A stretch of DNA of 64,000 bases from Ga0077527 sp964486865 (GTDB taxonomy: Bacteria > Pseudomonadota > Gammaproteobacteria > Burkholderiales > SG8-41). This document shows, piece after piece, positions 50,697 through 60,256 of this stretch. The DNA lies in NCBI GenBank assembly GCA_964486865.1, contig CAZAOZ010000001.1, positions 62,001-126,000 of the forward strand. The letters run 5' to 3'. The position numbers and the translations under genes are program-made. The notes under the pieces are model-generated. The model searched no databases. It saw only the letters and a list, made by a program, of their open reading frames with translations, and was not told the DNA's origin. How positions within the stretch are numbered: the stretch's first letter is position 1; each line of letters starts with the position of its first letter.

Positions 50697-51629
50697 CTAT
50701 TTTACTTTTACCGGCGCGATGCCCGGCAGCGTGCAGCCGAGGACGGCCGTGCGGATGACGTCCAGCGCCGCGCTGCGGGGAAAACTCGAGCGCGACGCCA
50801 GCACCACGCGGCGGTCGGGCGCGGGGCGCACGAACGGCACATAGGTCAGCAGATCGGCGGCGGCGCGTTTCGCCGGCACTGCGGAGGCCGGCAGCACGGT
50901 CAGGCCCATGCCCGAGGCGACCATCAGGCGGATGGTTTCCAGCGAGGAACCTTCAACGGTTTGCTGCAGCGAGCCCGGCGTCGCGCTGGAACGGATCAGC
51001 GCCGGACAGGCATTGAGCACCTGGTCGCGGAAGCAGTGTCCGGTGCCCAGCAGCAGCAGACTTTCGCGCGAGAGTTCGTCGGCGGATATGGTTTTGCGCG
51101 CGGCCCACGGGTGGATCTTCGGCAGCGCCACGACGAATGGTTCGTCGTAGAGCGGCGTCACCGTGATGCCCGGCTCGCTGAACGGCAGCGCGAGGATGGC
51201 GGCATCGATGTCGCCGCGCTTCAGCCGCCCGGCCAGCGTCGCGGTGTAGTTTTCTTCGAGCATCAGCGGCATTTTCGGCGCGCGCCTGTGCAGCGCCGGG
51301 ATCAGCTGCGGCAGCAGATAGGGCGCGATGGTGAAAATCACGCCGAGTTTGAATGCTCCTTCCAGCGGATCCCCGGTGGCCTTGGCGATGGCTTTTACTT
51401 TTTCGGCCTCTTCCAGCGCCCGCTGCGCCTGCTCAATGATGCGGCTGCCGGTCGGCGTGACCGTAACTTCGGTCGTGCCGCGTTCGAAAATCGGCGTGCC
51501 CAGCTCGTCTTCGAGTTTTTTCACCGCCACGGAAAGCGTCGGCTGGCTGACAAAGCAGGCTGCGGCGGCGCGGCCGAAGTGGCGCTCTCGGGCTACGGCG
51601 ACGATGTAGCGTAATTCAGTGAGCGTCAT
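50697..51629 (-). CDS. oxyR: Hydrogen peroxide-sensing LysR regulator OxyR
   Basis: A 310-residue LysR-type regulator. The N-terminal winged helix contains RERHFGRAAAACFVSQPTLS. The peroxide switch cysteines lie at Cys199 and Cys208 (GHCFRDQVLNAC), the same numbering as in E. coli OxyR. Oxidation of these cysteines turns on antioxidant genes. It precedes the rubrerythrin-rubredoxin-reductase genes on the same strand. The start at 51629 gives the standard MTLTELRYIVAVARE. Confidence 0.93.
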   Translation of the reverse strand: MTLTELRYIVAVARERHFGRAAAACFVSQPTLSVAVKKLEDELGTPIFERGTTEVTVTPTGSRIIEQAQRALEEAEKVKAIAKATGDPLEGAFKLGVIFTIAPYLLPQLIPALHRRAPKMPLMLEENYTATLAGRLKRGDIDAAILALPFSEPGITVTPLYDEPFVVALPKIHPWAARKTISADELSRESLLLLGTGHCFRDQVLNACPALIRSSATPGSLQQTVEGSSLETIRLMVASGMGLTVLPASAVPAKRAAADLLTYVPFVRPAPDRRVVLASRSSFPRSAALDVIRTAVLGCTLPGIAPVKVK

Positions 51630-51652
51630 GGTGAGGTGATTGTCGGCAGGCT

Positions 51653-52612
51653 TCAGTCACTCAGTGAAATTCCTGCCTTGCGGATTACATTCCCCAGGCG
51701 CTGCCGTTCCGCGGCGATGAAGGCATCGAAGGCCTGCGGCGTGCTGCCGACCGGCATCGCGCCGGCGCGCACGATGCGCTCGCGGACTTCGCTATGGTTG
51801 ATGGCGTTTGTGGTTTCCGCGTACAGCCGGTCCATGACGGGGCGCGGCGTTTTTGCCGGCGCCGACAGGCCCCACCACTGGGTGATTTCATAGCCGGGTA
51901 CCGTTTCGGCTACAGTCGGCAGGTCGGGCAGCGTCGGATTGCGCCGGACGCCCGTGGTGGCAAGCGCACGCACCTTGCCGCTGGTGATGTGCGGGCCCGC
52001 CGCGATCGGCGAGGTGATGATCAGTTGTATATGGCCGGCAATCACGTCGAGCAGCGCAGGACCCGCGCCCTTGTACGGCACGTGGGTCATGCGGATGCCG
52101 CCGTTGACGTTGAGCATTTCTCCGGCCAGGTGTGCCGGCGTGCCGTTGCCCGCGGAGCCGTAATTCAGCGCGCCGGGTCTGGCTTTGGCGAACTGCAGCA
52201 GTTCGGTCACCGATTTTGCCGGTACCGAGGGCGAGATCACCAGCACGTTCGAGGCCGATGCAATCTGCGTAATCGATGTGAAATCGCGCTTGATGTCGTA
52301 GGGCAGGTTTTTTTTCAGGATGGGCAGGGACGCGTACAGCGTGGTCGTGCCGAGGAACAGCGTATAGCCGTCGGGCGCGGCCTTGGCGGCCATTTCGACG
52401 CCGATCAGGCCGCTGGCGCCGGCGCGATTGTCGACGACGACCTGCTGGCCGAGATTCTCCGCGAGTTTCTGCGCCACCGCGCGGCCGAGGATGTCGGGCG
52501 CGCCGCCGGACGGAGAGGCGACGATCATGCGGATCGGCTTGTTCGGATAGCCCTGTGCCTGCGCCAGTCCGGCGGTGAGCAGTGCGGCGAATATCAATGA
52601 GCGGCTCATCAT
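51653..52612 (-). CDS. Bug/TctC-family receptor 6
   Basis: A 319-residue periplasmic receptor. The signal peptide (SLIFAALLTAGLAQA) is followed by YPNKPIRMIVASPSGGAPD, VDNRAGASGLIG, APDGYTLFL, HVPYKGAGPA and PTVAETVPGYE. ATG 52612 is chosen. It lies close to the OxyR gene but on the sulfatase side of the region, and it shares ligand-loop phrases (SPSGGAPDIL) with receptor 7. Confidence 0.86.
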   Translation of the reverse strand: MMSRSLIFAALLTAGLAQAQGYPNKPIRMIVASPSGGAPDILGRAVAQKLAENLGQQVVVDNRAGASGLIGVEMAAKAAPDGYTLFLGTTTLYASLPILKKNLPYDIKRDFTSITQIASASNVLVISPSVPAKSVTELLQFAKARPGALNYGSAGNGTPAHLAGEMLNVNGGIRMTHVPYKGAGPALLDVIAGHIQLIITSPIAAGPHITSGKVRALATTGVRRNPTLPDLPTVAETVPGYEITQWWGLSAPAKTPRPVMDRLYAETTNAINHSEVRERIVRAGAMPVGSTPQAFDAFIAAERQRLGNVIRKAGISLSD

Positions 52613-52764
52613 GTGCTTCCGGTGTCGATTGTTGCGGGTGGATTGATCAGGAGTGCCTGACGGAATGACGAAACATTGAACAAGCGGGTTGCATCTCATT
52701 GCATGTTTCCCGCTCGATTAATACGGCTTTGCCTGCAGGCAAGTCATTCAGGTTGTTTTTCGGC

Positions 52765-54252
52765 TCAAGGTTCCGGGCCGGACGGGATTTTCCAGGCCTC
52801 TTCCCTGGATACACCGGGCGGTGGCGTGAACAGGATCTGGGTTTCACCGAGGAGTTTTGCAGCACCACCCCAGCTATCGGCGGCGGCGCGCTGATCAGAT
52901 TTGGCGCGCGCATCGACGGCTTCCGGATCGCATATTGCACGGAGCTTGCGTTCCAGAGCCTGTACGTTGGCGGGCTGCCTGGCTGCAAGGTCATGAGTCT
53001 CATCCGGATCACTCACGAGATTAAACAGTTGTGCCGGCATGCCGACGTGGTAGATGAGTTTCATCGCGCCGTTGCGCAGCACGAACGCGCCGGCTTTCGA
53101 GCCTTGTGCATGATATTCGGCGAAAGCGATCCGTTGTGTTTCCTGTCCGCCGATAGCGGGCCACAGGTTGATGCCTGGGAGGTCGTGATCGGTGCTCGTG
53201 AGCTGGGCGCCGGCACTGGCGACCAGCGTCGGAAACAGGTCGACATGGGAGGCAAACTGCTGAACTACCCGGCCCCGGGGCACGCCGGGTCCGGAAATCA
53301 GCAACGGTACGCGAATGGCACCCTCGTACAGATTCTTTTTGCCAAACACACCCTGTGCGCCGAACAGTTCGCCGTGGTCGCTGGTGTAGGCAATGCGGGT
53401 ATTGCCCAGGAGGCCCAGTTCCTCTGCCACCGTTAAAACTTCGCCCATTTGTTCGTCGAGGTGGGTGATCAGTCCAAAGTAACCCGCTGCGATGCGCCGC
53501 AGTGCGGTTTCATCGGTCATCACCTGCATGCCGTCCATGGTGCGCAGGAATTCGACGGCAGGATGTTCAGGGCGCTGGCCCGGCCGGAAAGCTGGCGGCA
53601 AGGGCATGTCTTTTTCCGGATAAAGGTCCCAGAACCGTTGTGGCACCGTGAACGGCGGATGCGCGCTGATGTAGGACACATAAAGCACCCAGGGTTTGCC
53701 GCCGGCATTGGCGTGCTGTTTCAGCCAGGCCACGGCTTTGGCGGTGATGTCACGGTCATAGTCCTGGTAATGCGTCGCGCCGACGCCGGAGCGCTCAATA
53801 TAGAGTTTCCAGAAACTGCCGTCGTCCTTGGGTGGTTCGGTGCCGTAGCCGCGCAACAGGTTCTTGATCGCACCCTTGCCCTCGTGCAAATGCATGGGCA
53901 CGATTTCCTCAGTGAAGCCGTTGTCGTCCTTGCTGGAGCGGTAATGCAGCTTGCCCACCGCCGTGACGTTATGCCCCTGCTCCCGCAGGCGGTGATGCCA
54001 GGTCGGTACCCGTCCGTCGTAGGTCAGCGCGTTGTCCCAGTAGCCGGTCTGGTGCGGGTAACGACCGGTGGCGAGGCTGGAACGCGACGGGCAGCACAGC
54101 GGACTGGTGCAATAGGCGCTGGCGAAACGCACGCCGCCCGCAGCGATGCGGTCCATGATCGGTGTTTTGACGACTGGATGGCCGTAACAGCCAGCCAGCT
54201 GGCCGTTGTGGTTGTCGGACTGGAACAGGATCAGGTTGGCGGGTTGTGTCAT
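52765..54252 (-). CDS. Type I sulfatase 1
   Basis: A 495-residue sulfatase. Cys53 in CCPSRSSLATG is the residue converted to formylglycine, and metal ligands lie in QSDNHNG and SDHGELFG. Histidine and lysine residues of the active site are in GKLHYRS and GKKNLYEG. The sulfate ester is unknown. ATG 54252 directly precedes the ligand motif; the much longer open frame upstream is shadow of the neighbouring receptor gene. The next gene upstream is a Bug receptor on the same strand. Confidence 0.86.
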   Translation of the reverse strand: MTQPANLILFQSDNHNGQLAGCYGHPVVKTPIMDRIAAGGVRFASAYCTSPLCCPSRSSLATGRYPHQTGYWDNALTYDGRVPTWHHRLREQGHNVTAVGKLHYRSSKDDNGFTEEIVPMHLHEGKGAIKNLLRGYGTEPPKDDGSFWKLYIERSGVGATHYQDYDRDITAKAVAWLKQHANAGGKPWVLYVSYISAHPPFTVPQRFWDLYPEKDMPLPPAFRPGQRPEHPAVEFLRTMDGMQVMTDETALRRIAAGYFGLITHLDEQMGEVLTVAEELGLLGNTRIAYTSDHGELFGAQGVFGKKNLYEGAIRVPLLISGPGVPRGRVVQQFASHVDLFPTLVASAGAQLTSTDHDLPGINLWPAIGGQETQRIAFAEYHAQGSKAGAFVLRNGAMKLIYHVGMPAQLFNLVSDPDETHDLAARQPANVQALERKLRAICDPEAVDARAKSDQRAAADSWGGAAKLLGETQILFTPPPGVSREEAWKIPSGPEP

Positions 54253-54260
54253 GGCGAGGC

Positions 54261-55226
54261 TCAGTCGAGCGTGATGCCGGCCTGTTTGCCGACGTTGGCG
54301 ATGCGCGCGCGTTCGGCTTTCATGAATGCGGCGAACTCGGCGGGCTGCTCCGGTTGCGCTGTTGCGCCGTTCTTGCCCATCTGCGCCCTGACTTCGGGCG
54401 CATTCAGCACGATCATCAGTTCCTTGTGCAGGCGCTGGGTGATCGCCGCCGGCGTGCCTTTGGCCACCGAGATGCCCCACCACTGCACGATCTCGTAGCC
54501 AGGCACGGTTTCGGCCATGGTCGGCAGTTCCGGCAGTAGCGGATCGCGCTTTGCGCCGGTGGTTGCCAGCACCCTGATGCGTCCGGCACGGCCCTGGGGC
54601 ATCGCGACCAGCGGCGAAGTGATCAGATACTGGATCTGGCCGCCGATCATGTCTGTCATTGCCAGGGCTGCGCCCTTGTACGGAATATGCATGGTCTTGA
54701 TGCCCGCCAGCACATCGAACATGGCTCCGGCGAGGTGCGCCGGTGTGCCGATGCCCGCGGAGCCGTAGTTGAGCTGTCCCGGCTTGTCTTTTGCGAGCTT
54801 GACCAGGTCGGCAACGGAATTGACACCGAGCCCGGCGTTGACCGTGGCCACATTGGCAACCCATGCGATGCGCGACAGGTGCGTGAAATCAGCATCGACG
54901 TCGTAGGGCAGTTTGCTTTTCAGCGCCGGCAGCGAGGCAAAGACAGTCGAAGTCGCCAGCAGCAGTGTGTAGCCGTCGGGCGCCGCATTCTTGACGATTT
55001 CAACGCCGATGATGCCGCTCGCGCCGGAGCGGTTGTCAATGATCACCTGTTGCTTCATCTGCTCCGACAGGCGGGCTCCGACGATCCGCGCGAGGATGTC
55101 CGGCGAGCCGCCGGCCGGGCTCGGCACCAGGAAACGGATCGGCTTGTTCGGATAGTTTTGTGCGGCTGCTGTGGCGGACAGCACCAGGAGGGCGCCGGTA
55201 ACAATGTAACGCAGGACGTGATCCAT
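54261..55226 (-). CDS. Bug/TctC-family receptor 7
   Basis: A 321-residue periplasmic receptor with a signal peptide (IVTGALLVLSATAAAQ), then YPNKPIRFLVPSPAGGSPD, IDNRSGASGIIG, APDGYTLLL, HIPYKGAALA and PTMAETVPGYE. ATG 55226 follows GGAGGAA. It lies eight bases before sulfatase 1 and 22 bases after sulfatase 2, so it is expressed with both and may bind the sulfated substrate or its acid product. Confidence 0.87.
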   Translation of the reverse strand: MDHVLRYIVTGALLVLSATAAAQNYPNKPIRFLVPSPAGGSPDILARIVGARLSEQMKQQVIIDNRSGASGIIGVEIVKNAAPDGYTLLLATSTVFASLPALKSKLPYDVDADFTHLSRIAWVANVATVNAGLGVNSVADLVKLAKDKPGQLNYGSAGIGTPAHLAGAMFDVLAGIKTMHIPYKGAALAMTDMIGGQIQYLITSPLVAMPQGRAGRIRVLATTGAKRDPLLPELPTMAETVPGYEIVQWWGISVAKGTPAAITQRLHKELMIVLNAPEVRAQMGKNGATAQPEQPAEFAAFMKAERARIANVGKQAGITLD

Positions 55227-55248
55227 GATTTCCTCCTGATTGTTACTG

Positions 55249-56742
55249 TTATTTCTGGTTTTGATTCGTCTGGTTTTGATTTGCTTCATGATACGTGGCC
55301 TTGGCGCCCGGCGGCGGCGAATAGCGGAAGGTGCCGCGCTTCAGGATCGCGTCCTCGCCGCCGAATTTATCGATCATCGCTTTCTGGTCGGCTTTCGCCA
55401 GCTTGTCCACGGCCTCGGGGTTCACAACCTTGCGCAGCGCCTGCTCGCATTCGGCAATGACTGCCTTGTACGCCGGATCACGGCCGAGATCCCTGCGTTC
55501 CTCCGGATCATTTTTCAGATCGAACAGCATCGGCGGCACCGTTGCGTAGTGGATGTATTTCCATTGGCCGTGGCGGATCATGAAGGCGCCGCACATCGAT
55601 GCCGCGGCGTGATACTCGGAAAGGATGGTGCGCGGCGGCACCTTGCCCTGCGCGACATCAATCAGCGATACGCCGGGCAGTGCGGCATCGTCAGGATGCG
55701 CTTTCGCACCGAGGGCGTGGATAAAGGTCTGGAAGCCGTCGGCCAGCGTCACCGGGGTGTCGCAGACATTGTTGGCGGGCACGCCGGGGCCGGCGATGAT
55801 CAGCGGAATGCCCGCGGACTCCTCGTACATGGTCGATTTGCCCCACATGCCGCGGGTGCCGAGGTTGTCGCCGTGGTCTGAGGAATAAACAACCCGGGTG
55901 TTGTTCATCAGGCCGGTGTCTTCCAAGGTGCGCAGGATCTTGCCGACGTTGTCGTCCATGAACGAGGTCAGGCCGAAGTAGGCGGTGATCGCGCGGCGCA
56001 CCATCGGCGCATCAAAAGGATCGTCGTAACACATGCTTTTGCGCATGGCGTCGATGAAGGGGTGATGCGGGCGCTGGTCGTGGTCATACATGTTGGGCCA
56101 GGGCACGGCATCTTCCGGATACAGGTCGTAGAACTGCGGCGGCGCGATCAGCGGAAAATGCGGCGACACGAAGCCGACATACAGCGCCCAGGGTTTGGCC
56201 TTCAGCGCAGGCGCCTTGTTCTTCAGCCACTTCACGGTTTCGGTCGCGATCTCGCGGTCGTACTTGGTGTATTCGGATTCGCCGCGGCCGGCTTCGGGGC
56301 CGAGATTGGCCGAGCCCGAGCGCCGCGGCAGCTCCTCGCGGATGAGTCCCAGCAAGTCGCCCACGCCGTTGACGATGTGCAGCGGCAGGATTTCCTCGTC
56401 GAAGCCGTTCCTTTTGGCATCGGAATCCAGGTAATGCAGCTTGCCGATGGAGGCGACATGGTGGCCCTGTGCCATCAGGCGGTGGCCCCAGGTCGGGATT
56501 TTGCCGTCGTAGGCGATGGCATTGTCCCAGTAGCGGATCTTGTGCACGTACTGGCCGGTGGCGAACGCGGCGCGCGCCGGCACGCAGATCGGGCAGTTGG
56601 TGTAGGCCGAGGTGAAGCGCGTGCCGCGGGCGGCCAGCGCGTCGAGGTTGGGGGTCTTGATCATCGGGTGTCCGGCGCAGCCGAGCACGCGCTTGTTGTG
56701 CTCGTCGGACATGATGAAAATCAGGTTGGTGGGTTCGCTCAT
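55249..56742 (-). CDS. Type I sulfatase 2
   Basis: A 497-residue sulfatase. Cys53 in CVPARAAFATG is the formylglycine site, with metal ligands in MSDEHN and SSDHGDNLG, plus GKLHYLD and GKSTMYEE. The C-terminus ends in a repeated Asn-Gln stretch (NQNQTNQNQK). It is closely similar in layout to sulfatase 3, which is divergent. The family includes choline and aryl sulfatases, and the natural substrate is open. Confidence 0.87.
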   Translation of the reverse strand: MSEPTNLIFIMSDEHNKRVLGCAGHPMIKTPNLDALAARGTRFTSAYTNCPICVPARAAFATGQYVHKIRYWDNAIAYDGKIPTWGHRLMAQGHHVASIGKLHYLDSDAKRNGFDEEILPLHIVNGVGDLLGLIREELPRRSGSANLGPEAGRGESEYTKYDREIATETVKWLKNKAPALKAKPWALYVGFVSPHFPLIAPPQFYDLYPEDAVPWPNMYDHDQRPHHPFIDAMRKSMCYDDPFDAPMVRRAITAYFGLTSFMDDNVGKILRTLEDTGLMNNTRVVYSSDHGDNLGTRGMWGKSTMYEESAGIPLIIAGPGVPANNVCDTPVTLADGFQTFIHALGAKAHPDDAALPGVSLIDVAQGKVPPRTILSEYHAAASMCGAFMIRHGQWKYIHYATVPPMLFDLKNDPEERRDLGRDPAYKAVIAECEQALRKVVNPEAVDKLAKADQKAMIDKFGGEDAILKRGTFRYSPPPGAKATYHEANQNQTNQNQK

Positions 56743-56832
56743 GGTTTTCCGGTTTTGTTGCTAGGAGCTTGTTGTTAATTTAAAAAATAGTTACAAATCA
56801 ATATGTTATCGATACCTTCGCCCTCACCCCTA

Positions 56833-56885
56833 CCCCTCTCCCGGAGGGAGAGGGGTTTAAAGCCCTTCTCCCTCTGGGAGAAGGG
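56833..56885. repeat. Two GC-rich hairpins of the CCCTCTCCC type
   Basis: CCCCTCTCCC-GGA-GGGAGAGGGG (56833-56855) and CCCTTCTCCC-TCT-GGGAGAAGGG (56863-56885) each have ten paired bases. They lie between sulfatase 2 and the RraA-like gene and resemble the hairpin at 35061-35082. A dispersed intergenic repeat family is likely. Confidence 0.65.
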
Positions 56886-56931
56886 TGGGGATGAGGGAAA
56901 AGTTTCGCAAGTTCATAAGAGGCCCTACAGG

Positions 56932-57663
56932 TTATTTGTATTTTTTGGTGATCAGGTCGGCGACGCTGGCGCCGGCATCGATGTCGGCCTTGCGCTTGCT
57001 GTCGCCGGCGTCGATCCTGCGCGCGGCCTCGAGCACCAGCGCGGCTTTCTCGCGCGGAATGAAGGCCACGCCCGCATCATCAGCGCAGACGATGTCGCCG
57101 GGTCTGACCGGGATGCCGCAGATCTGCACCGTGCCGTTGACCTCGACGGTCTGCATGCGCCACTTGCCGGTGATCGGCGTGAAACCCTTGCACCACACCG
57201 GCCAGTCCATGCCGCGGTACTGCTCGGGGTCGCGCACCGTGGCATCGACGATCGCGCCGATGAAGCCCTGGCGCCTGGCGATGGTTGCCGACTGGCCGCC
57301 CATGTTCGAGCAGCCCATCACGCCTTCGATGACCAGCACGTCGCCGGGTTCGGCGAGGTTGTGCGCTTCGGTCTCGCCCTGGGTGTTGATCTTGTCCTGC
57401 GCCGCCTTGTGGATCTGCACGTCGCGCGCGATGTTTCTTACCGTTACCGCCGGCCCGACGATGCGCTTGCCCAGGTTGACCGGCGGCAGCACATAGCCGG
57501 GGATCACCGCGACGATGCCGAGTTCGTCGCAGGCGTCCGAGAGTGTGCCGGTGAGATCAACGAGACTGCGCAGGCCGTCGAGGATATCCGGCGCGATGCG
57601 CGGCAGTTCCAGCATGCGGATTGCCTCGCGCGGCAGTTTGCCGAGGGTGGTTTTGGGCATCAT
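56932..57663 (-). CDS. RraA/HMG-aldolase-family protein
   Basis: A 243-residue member of the RraA-like family. The phosphate and metal region reads GFIGAIVDATVRD, with PGDVLVIEG and VRPGDIVCADDAGV elsewhere. Family members are either RNase E inhibitors or aldolases/decarboxylases acting on 4-hydroxy-4-methyl-2-oxoglutarate or oxaloacetate. The catabolic neighbours make the aldolase role more likely. ATG 57663 is used; a second ATG follows one codon later. It is divergent from sulfatase 3. Confidence 0.8.
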   Translation of the reverse strand: MMPKTTLGKLPREAIRMLELPRIAPDILDGLRSLVDLTGTLSDACDELGIVAVIPGYVLPPVNLGKRIVGPAVTVRNIARDVQIHKAAQDKINTQGETEAHNLAEPGDVLVIEGVMGCSNMGGQSATIARRQGFIGAIVDATVRDPEQYRGMDWPVWCKGFTPITGKWRMQTVEVNGTVQICGIPVRPGDIVCADDAGVAFIPREKAALVLEAARRIDAGDSKRKADIDAGASVADLITKKYK

Positions 57664-57887
57664 CGTGTTCTTTTAAGGGGGCAGTCGATATTACGAGCCA
57701 GTGACAAGGTGCGTCAACGAGGGTGGCAATTGCGCCATTCTGCATGTTATCGCGTTCATCCCGTGCGGAGGAGCTCCGGGCTTCAGTTCGTGGTGATCCA
57801 CAGTCCGAACTCCACGGCGGCGACGCGTTGACCGGGTACGGTTCGCCATATACATTCGTTACTCTGAAATTCATTCCCTGGCCTGCC

Positions 57888-59345
57888 ATGCCCAAACCCA
57901 GCAATCTGGTCATCTTGATGTCGGATGAACACAATCCGAAAATCATGGGGGCGAACGGCCACCCCGTGGTCAAGACGCCGAATCTCGATGCGCTGGCGGC
58001 GCGCGGCACCATGTTTACTTCGGCCTACACTACCAGCCCGGTGTGCGTGCCGGCGCGCGCGGCGTTTGCCGTGGGCAAGTATGTGCACCAGATCGGTTAC
58101 TGGGATAACGCCGATGCCTACGAAGGCGCGATCCCGAGCTGGCATCACCGCTTGCGCGATGCCGGCCATTACACGGCGTCGATCGGCAAGCTGCATTTTC
58201 GCGGCGAGGAGGGCGATGACTACGGCTTCAACGAAATGCAGATCGCCATGCAGATCATCGAGGGCAAGGGCGACCTGATGGGGTTGGTGCGCAACGATCT
58301 GCCCGAGCGCAAGTTGTCGTGGAAAATCGCCAAGCTCGCCGGACCCGGCGAGACGTCATACACCTCTTATGATCGCGACATCACCACCCGCGCGCAGATC
58401 TGGTTGCGTGAAGAAGCGCCGAAACATAAGGACAAACCCTGGGTGCTGTTCGTGTCGCTGGTGTGCCCGCATTTCCCGCTGGTGGCGCCGGCGGAGTTCT
58501 ACTACCAGTATTCGCCGGAATCGGTGAGGCTACCCAAGCAGTACGCGCCAGATGAGCGGCCCAAGCATCCGTACCTGCGCGACTATGCCGAGAGCTTCTG
58601 TTACGACAAGTATTTCGATCCTGAGAAACTGTCCAAGGCCATCCGCGCCTATTACGGGCTGGTCAGTTTCGTTGACGACAACGTCGGCAAGGTGCTGAAG
58701 GTGCTGGATGAAACCGGCCTCTCGGTCAACACGCGCGTCCTGTACACCTCGGATCATGGCGACAACCTCGGCGCCCGCGGCTTGTGGGGAAAATCCACCA
58801 TGTACGAGGAAGTCGCCGGCGTGCCGCTGATCATCGCCGGGCCCGACATACCGGCGGGGCGCAAGGTGGCGACGCCCGCCAATCATGTCGACACCTACCC
58901 CTTCATCATGGAGTGTGCGGGCGAGAATCGTCAGGCCATGTATGACGGCCACCCCGGTCATTCGCTGTTTGCGCTGGCCGCGGGCGACGTGCCCGACCGC
59001 AACGTGTTGTCCGAATACCACGGCATGGGGTCGACCACCGGTGCATTCATGATCCGCCATGGCCGCTACAAATATGTGCATTACGTGGCCTACGCGCCGC
59101 AATTGTTCGACTTGGAGTCCGATCCCGAGGAATTGCGCGACCTCGCCCAGGATCCCGCGCATGCGAAAACTTTGGCGGAGTGCCGTGAGCGTCTGTATGC
59201 GATTTGCGATCCGGCGGAAGTGGATGCTCGCGCCAAGAGGCGCCAGGCCGAGCTGCTCGCACTCAACGGCGGTCGCGATGCGGTGATCAAGCGCGGCGAC
59301 CTGGGTTTTTCGCCGCCGCCGGGGTATCCAGTGGTGCTGGGGTAG
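57888..59345 (+). CDS. Type I sulfatase 3
   Basis: A 485-residue sulfatase with Cys53 in CVPARAAFAVG. The usual threonine-glycine after the motif is valine-glycine here. Metal ligands are in MSDEHNP and SDHGDNLGARG; GKLHFRG and GKSTMYEE complete the site. It is close to sulfatase 2 in sequence (shared SDEHN, NLDALAARGT and YWDNADAYEG-type phrases). ATG 57888 is chosen; upstream frame is non-coding. No FGE or anSME maturase gene is in the window. Confidence 0.86.
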   Translation: MPKPSNLVILMSDEHNPKIMGANGHPVVKTPNLDALAARGTMFTSAYTTSPVCVPARAAFAVGKYVHQIGYWDNADAYEGAIPSWHHRLRDAGHYTASIGKLHFRGEEGDDYGFNEMQIAMQIIEGKGDLMGLVRNDLPERKLSWKIAKLAGPGETSYTSYDRDITTRAQIWLREEAPKHKDKPWVLFVSLVCPHFPLVAPAEFYYQYSPESVRLPKQYAPDERPKHPYLRDYAESFCYDKYFDPEKLSKAIRAYYGLVSFVDDNVGKVLKVLDETGLSVNTRVLYTSDHGDNLGARGLWGKSTMYEEVAGVPLIIAGPDIPAGRKVATPANHVDTYPFIMECAGENRQAMYDGHPGHSLFALAAGDVPDRNVLSEYHGMGSTTGAFMIRHGRYKYVHYVAYAPQLFDLESDPEELRDLAQDPAHAKTLAECRERLYAICDPAEVDARAKRRQAELLALNGGRDAVIKRGDLGFSPPPGYPVVLG

Positions 59346-59449
59346 CGGATTGCGCCGGCGGTGCATCGGTGCTGCTGTGAATGAAGTGGATCTGCTGCAA
59401 GTTTTGCCGCGAACTGCGGTCCGGATTTTCAACCTGAGCTGAAACGATC

Positions 59450-60256
59450 ATGGCCAAAAAGAACATACCTTTTGAGTTTGTGGAGTTGCCCAAAGCGCGC
59501 TCGCAGGACAAGCCGCGGCGCACCGGGCTGACGATGATGGCCGATTTCGGCCTGCCGCTCATATATGCGAAAGACACCGTCGAACTCGCCGGACGCTACA
59601 TTGATCTGGCGAAAATCGCCGTCGGCACCTCCAGGCTCTACGACCTCGGCTATCTGCGGCGCAAGTTGGCGATGTACAAACGCAATCGCATCCGCGCCTT
59701 CATCGGCGGCCAGTTTCAGGAATATGTGTTCGCCACCTACGGCGCGCGCAAGTTGCCGGCGTTCATGCGGGAAGCGAAACGCGTCGGCTTCGAGGTTATC
59801 GAAATCTCTGACAATTGCGTACCGTTGAGCGACAAGGAGCGTTTCAGCCAGATTCGCCTGGCAGTGGACAGCGGACTCGCGGTATTTGGCGAGGTCGGTT
59901 CCAAAGACATGAAAAACGACGCCAGACTGCTGGTGCACCAGGCCGAAGTCTGTTTCAAGGCCGGCGCCGAACTGGTGCTGGTGGAAGCCGCCGAACTCAT
60001 CGCCAACGGCAAGCCGAAGATGAAGCTGATCAACGGCATCCGCCGCGGACTCGACATGAGCAAGGTGCTGATCGAGCTGCCGGGGCCGTGGATCAGTGGC
60101 GTCACGCTGTCGGCGGTGGAAGACATGAAAAAATTTCTGGTCACGGAGTTCGGCCCCGATGTCAGCATTGCCAATGTGCTGCCGCAGGACATCATCGAAA
60201 CCGAGGCGCTGCGGGTGGGGCTGGGCGTGGTTGGCCCGAAAGTGAAATTGCGCTAG
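59450..60256 (+). CDS. Phosphosulfolactate synthase (ComA)-like protein
   Basis: A 268-residue TIM-barrel protein matching the (2R)-phospho-3-sulfolactate synthase family: GLTMMADFGLP, YIDLAKIAVGTS, FIGGQFQEYVF, FEVIEISDNCVPLS and FGEVGSKD appear in order. In archaeal ComA the third motif is GGTLFE; here the threonine and leucine are replaced by Gln and Phe, so the chemistry may differ. ComA adds sulfite to phosphoenolpyruvate in coenzyme M synthesis. It lies between two sulfatase genes, linking it to organosulfur metabolism rather than to methanogenesis. Confidence 0.75.
   Translation: MAKKNIPFEFVELPKARSQDKPRRTGLTMMADFGLPLIYAKDTVELAGRYIDLAKIAVGTSRLYDLGYLRRKLAMYKRNRIRAFIGGQFQEYVFATYGARKLPAFMREAKRVGFEVIEISDNCVPLSDKERFSQIRLAVDSGLAVFGEVGSKDMKNDARLLVHQAEVCFKAGAELVLVEAAELIANGKPKMKLINGIRRGLDMSKVLIELPGPWISGVTLSAVEDMKKFLVTEFGPDVSIANVLPQDIIETEALRVGLGVVGPKVKLR

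Noticed and set aside
54253..54864. N-terminal extension of sulfatase 1 to 699 residues
   Set aside because: The extension is read antisense-like through the Bug receptor gene; ATG 54252 is followed immediately by the sulfatase metal motif.
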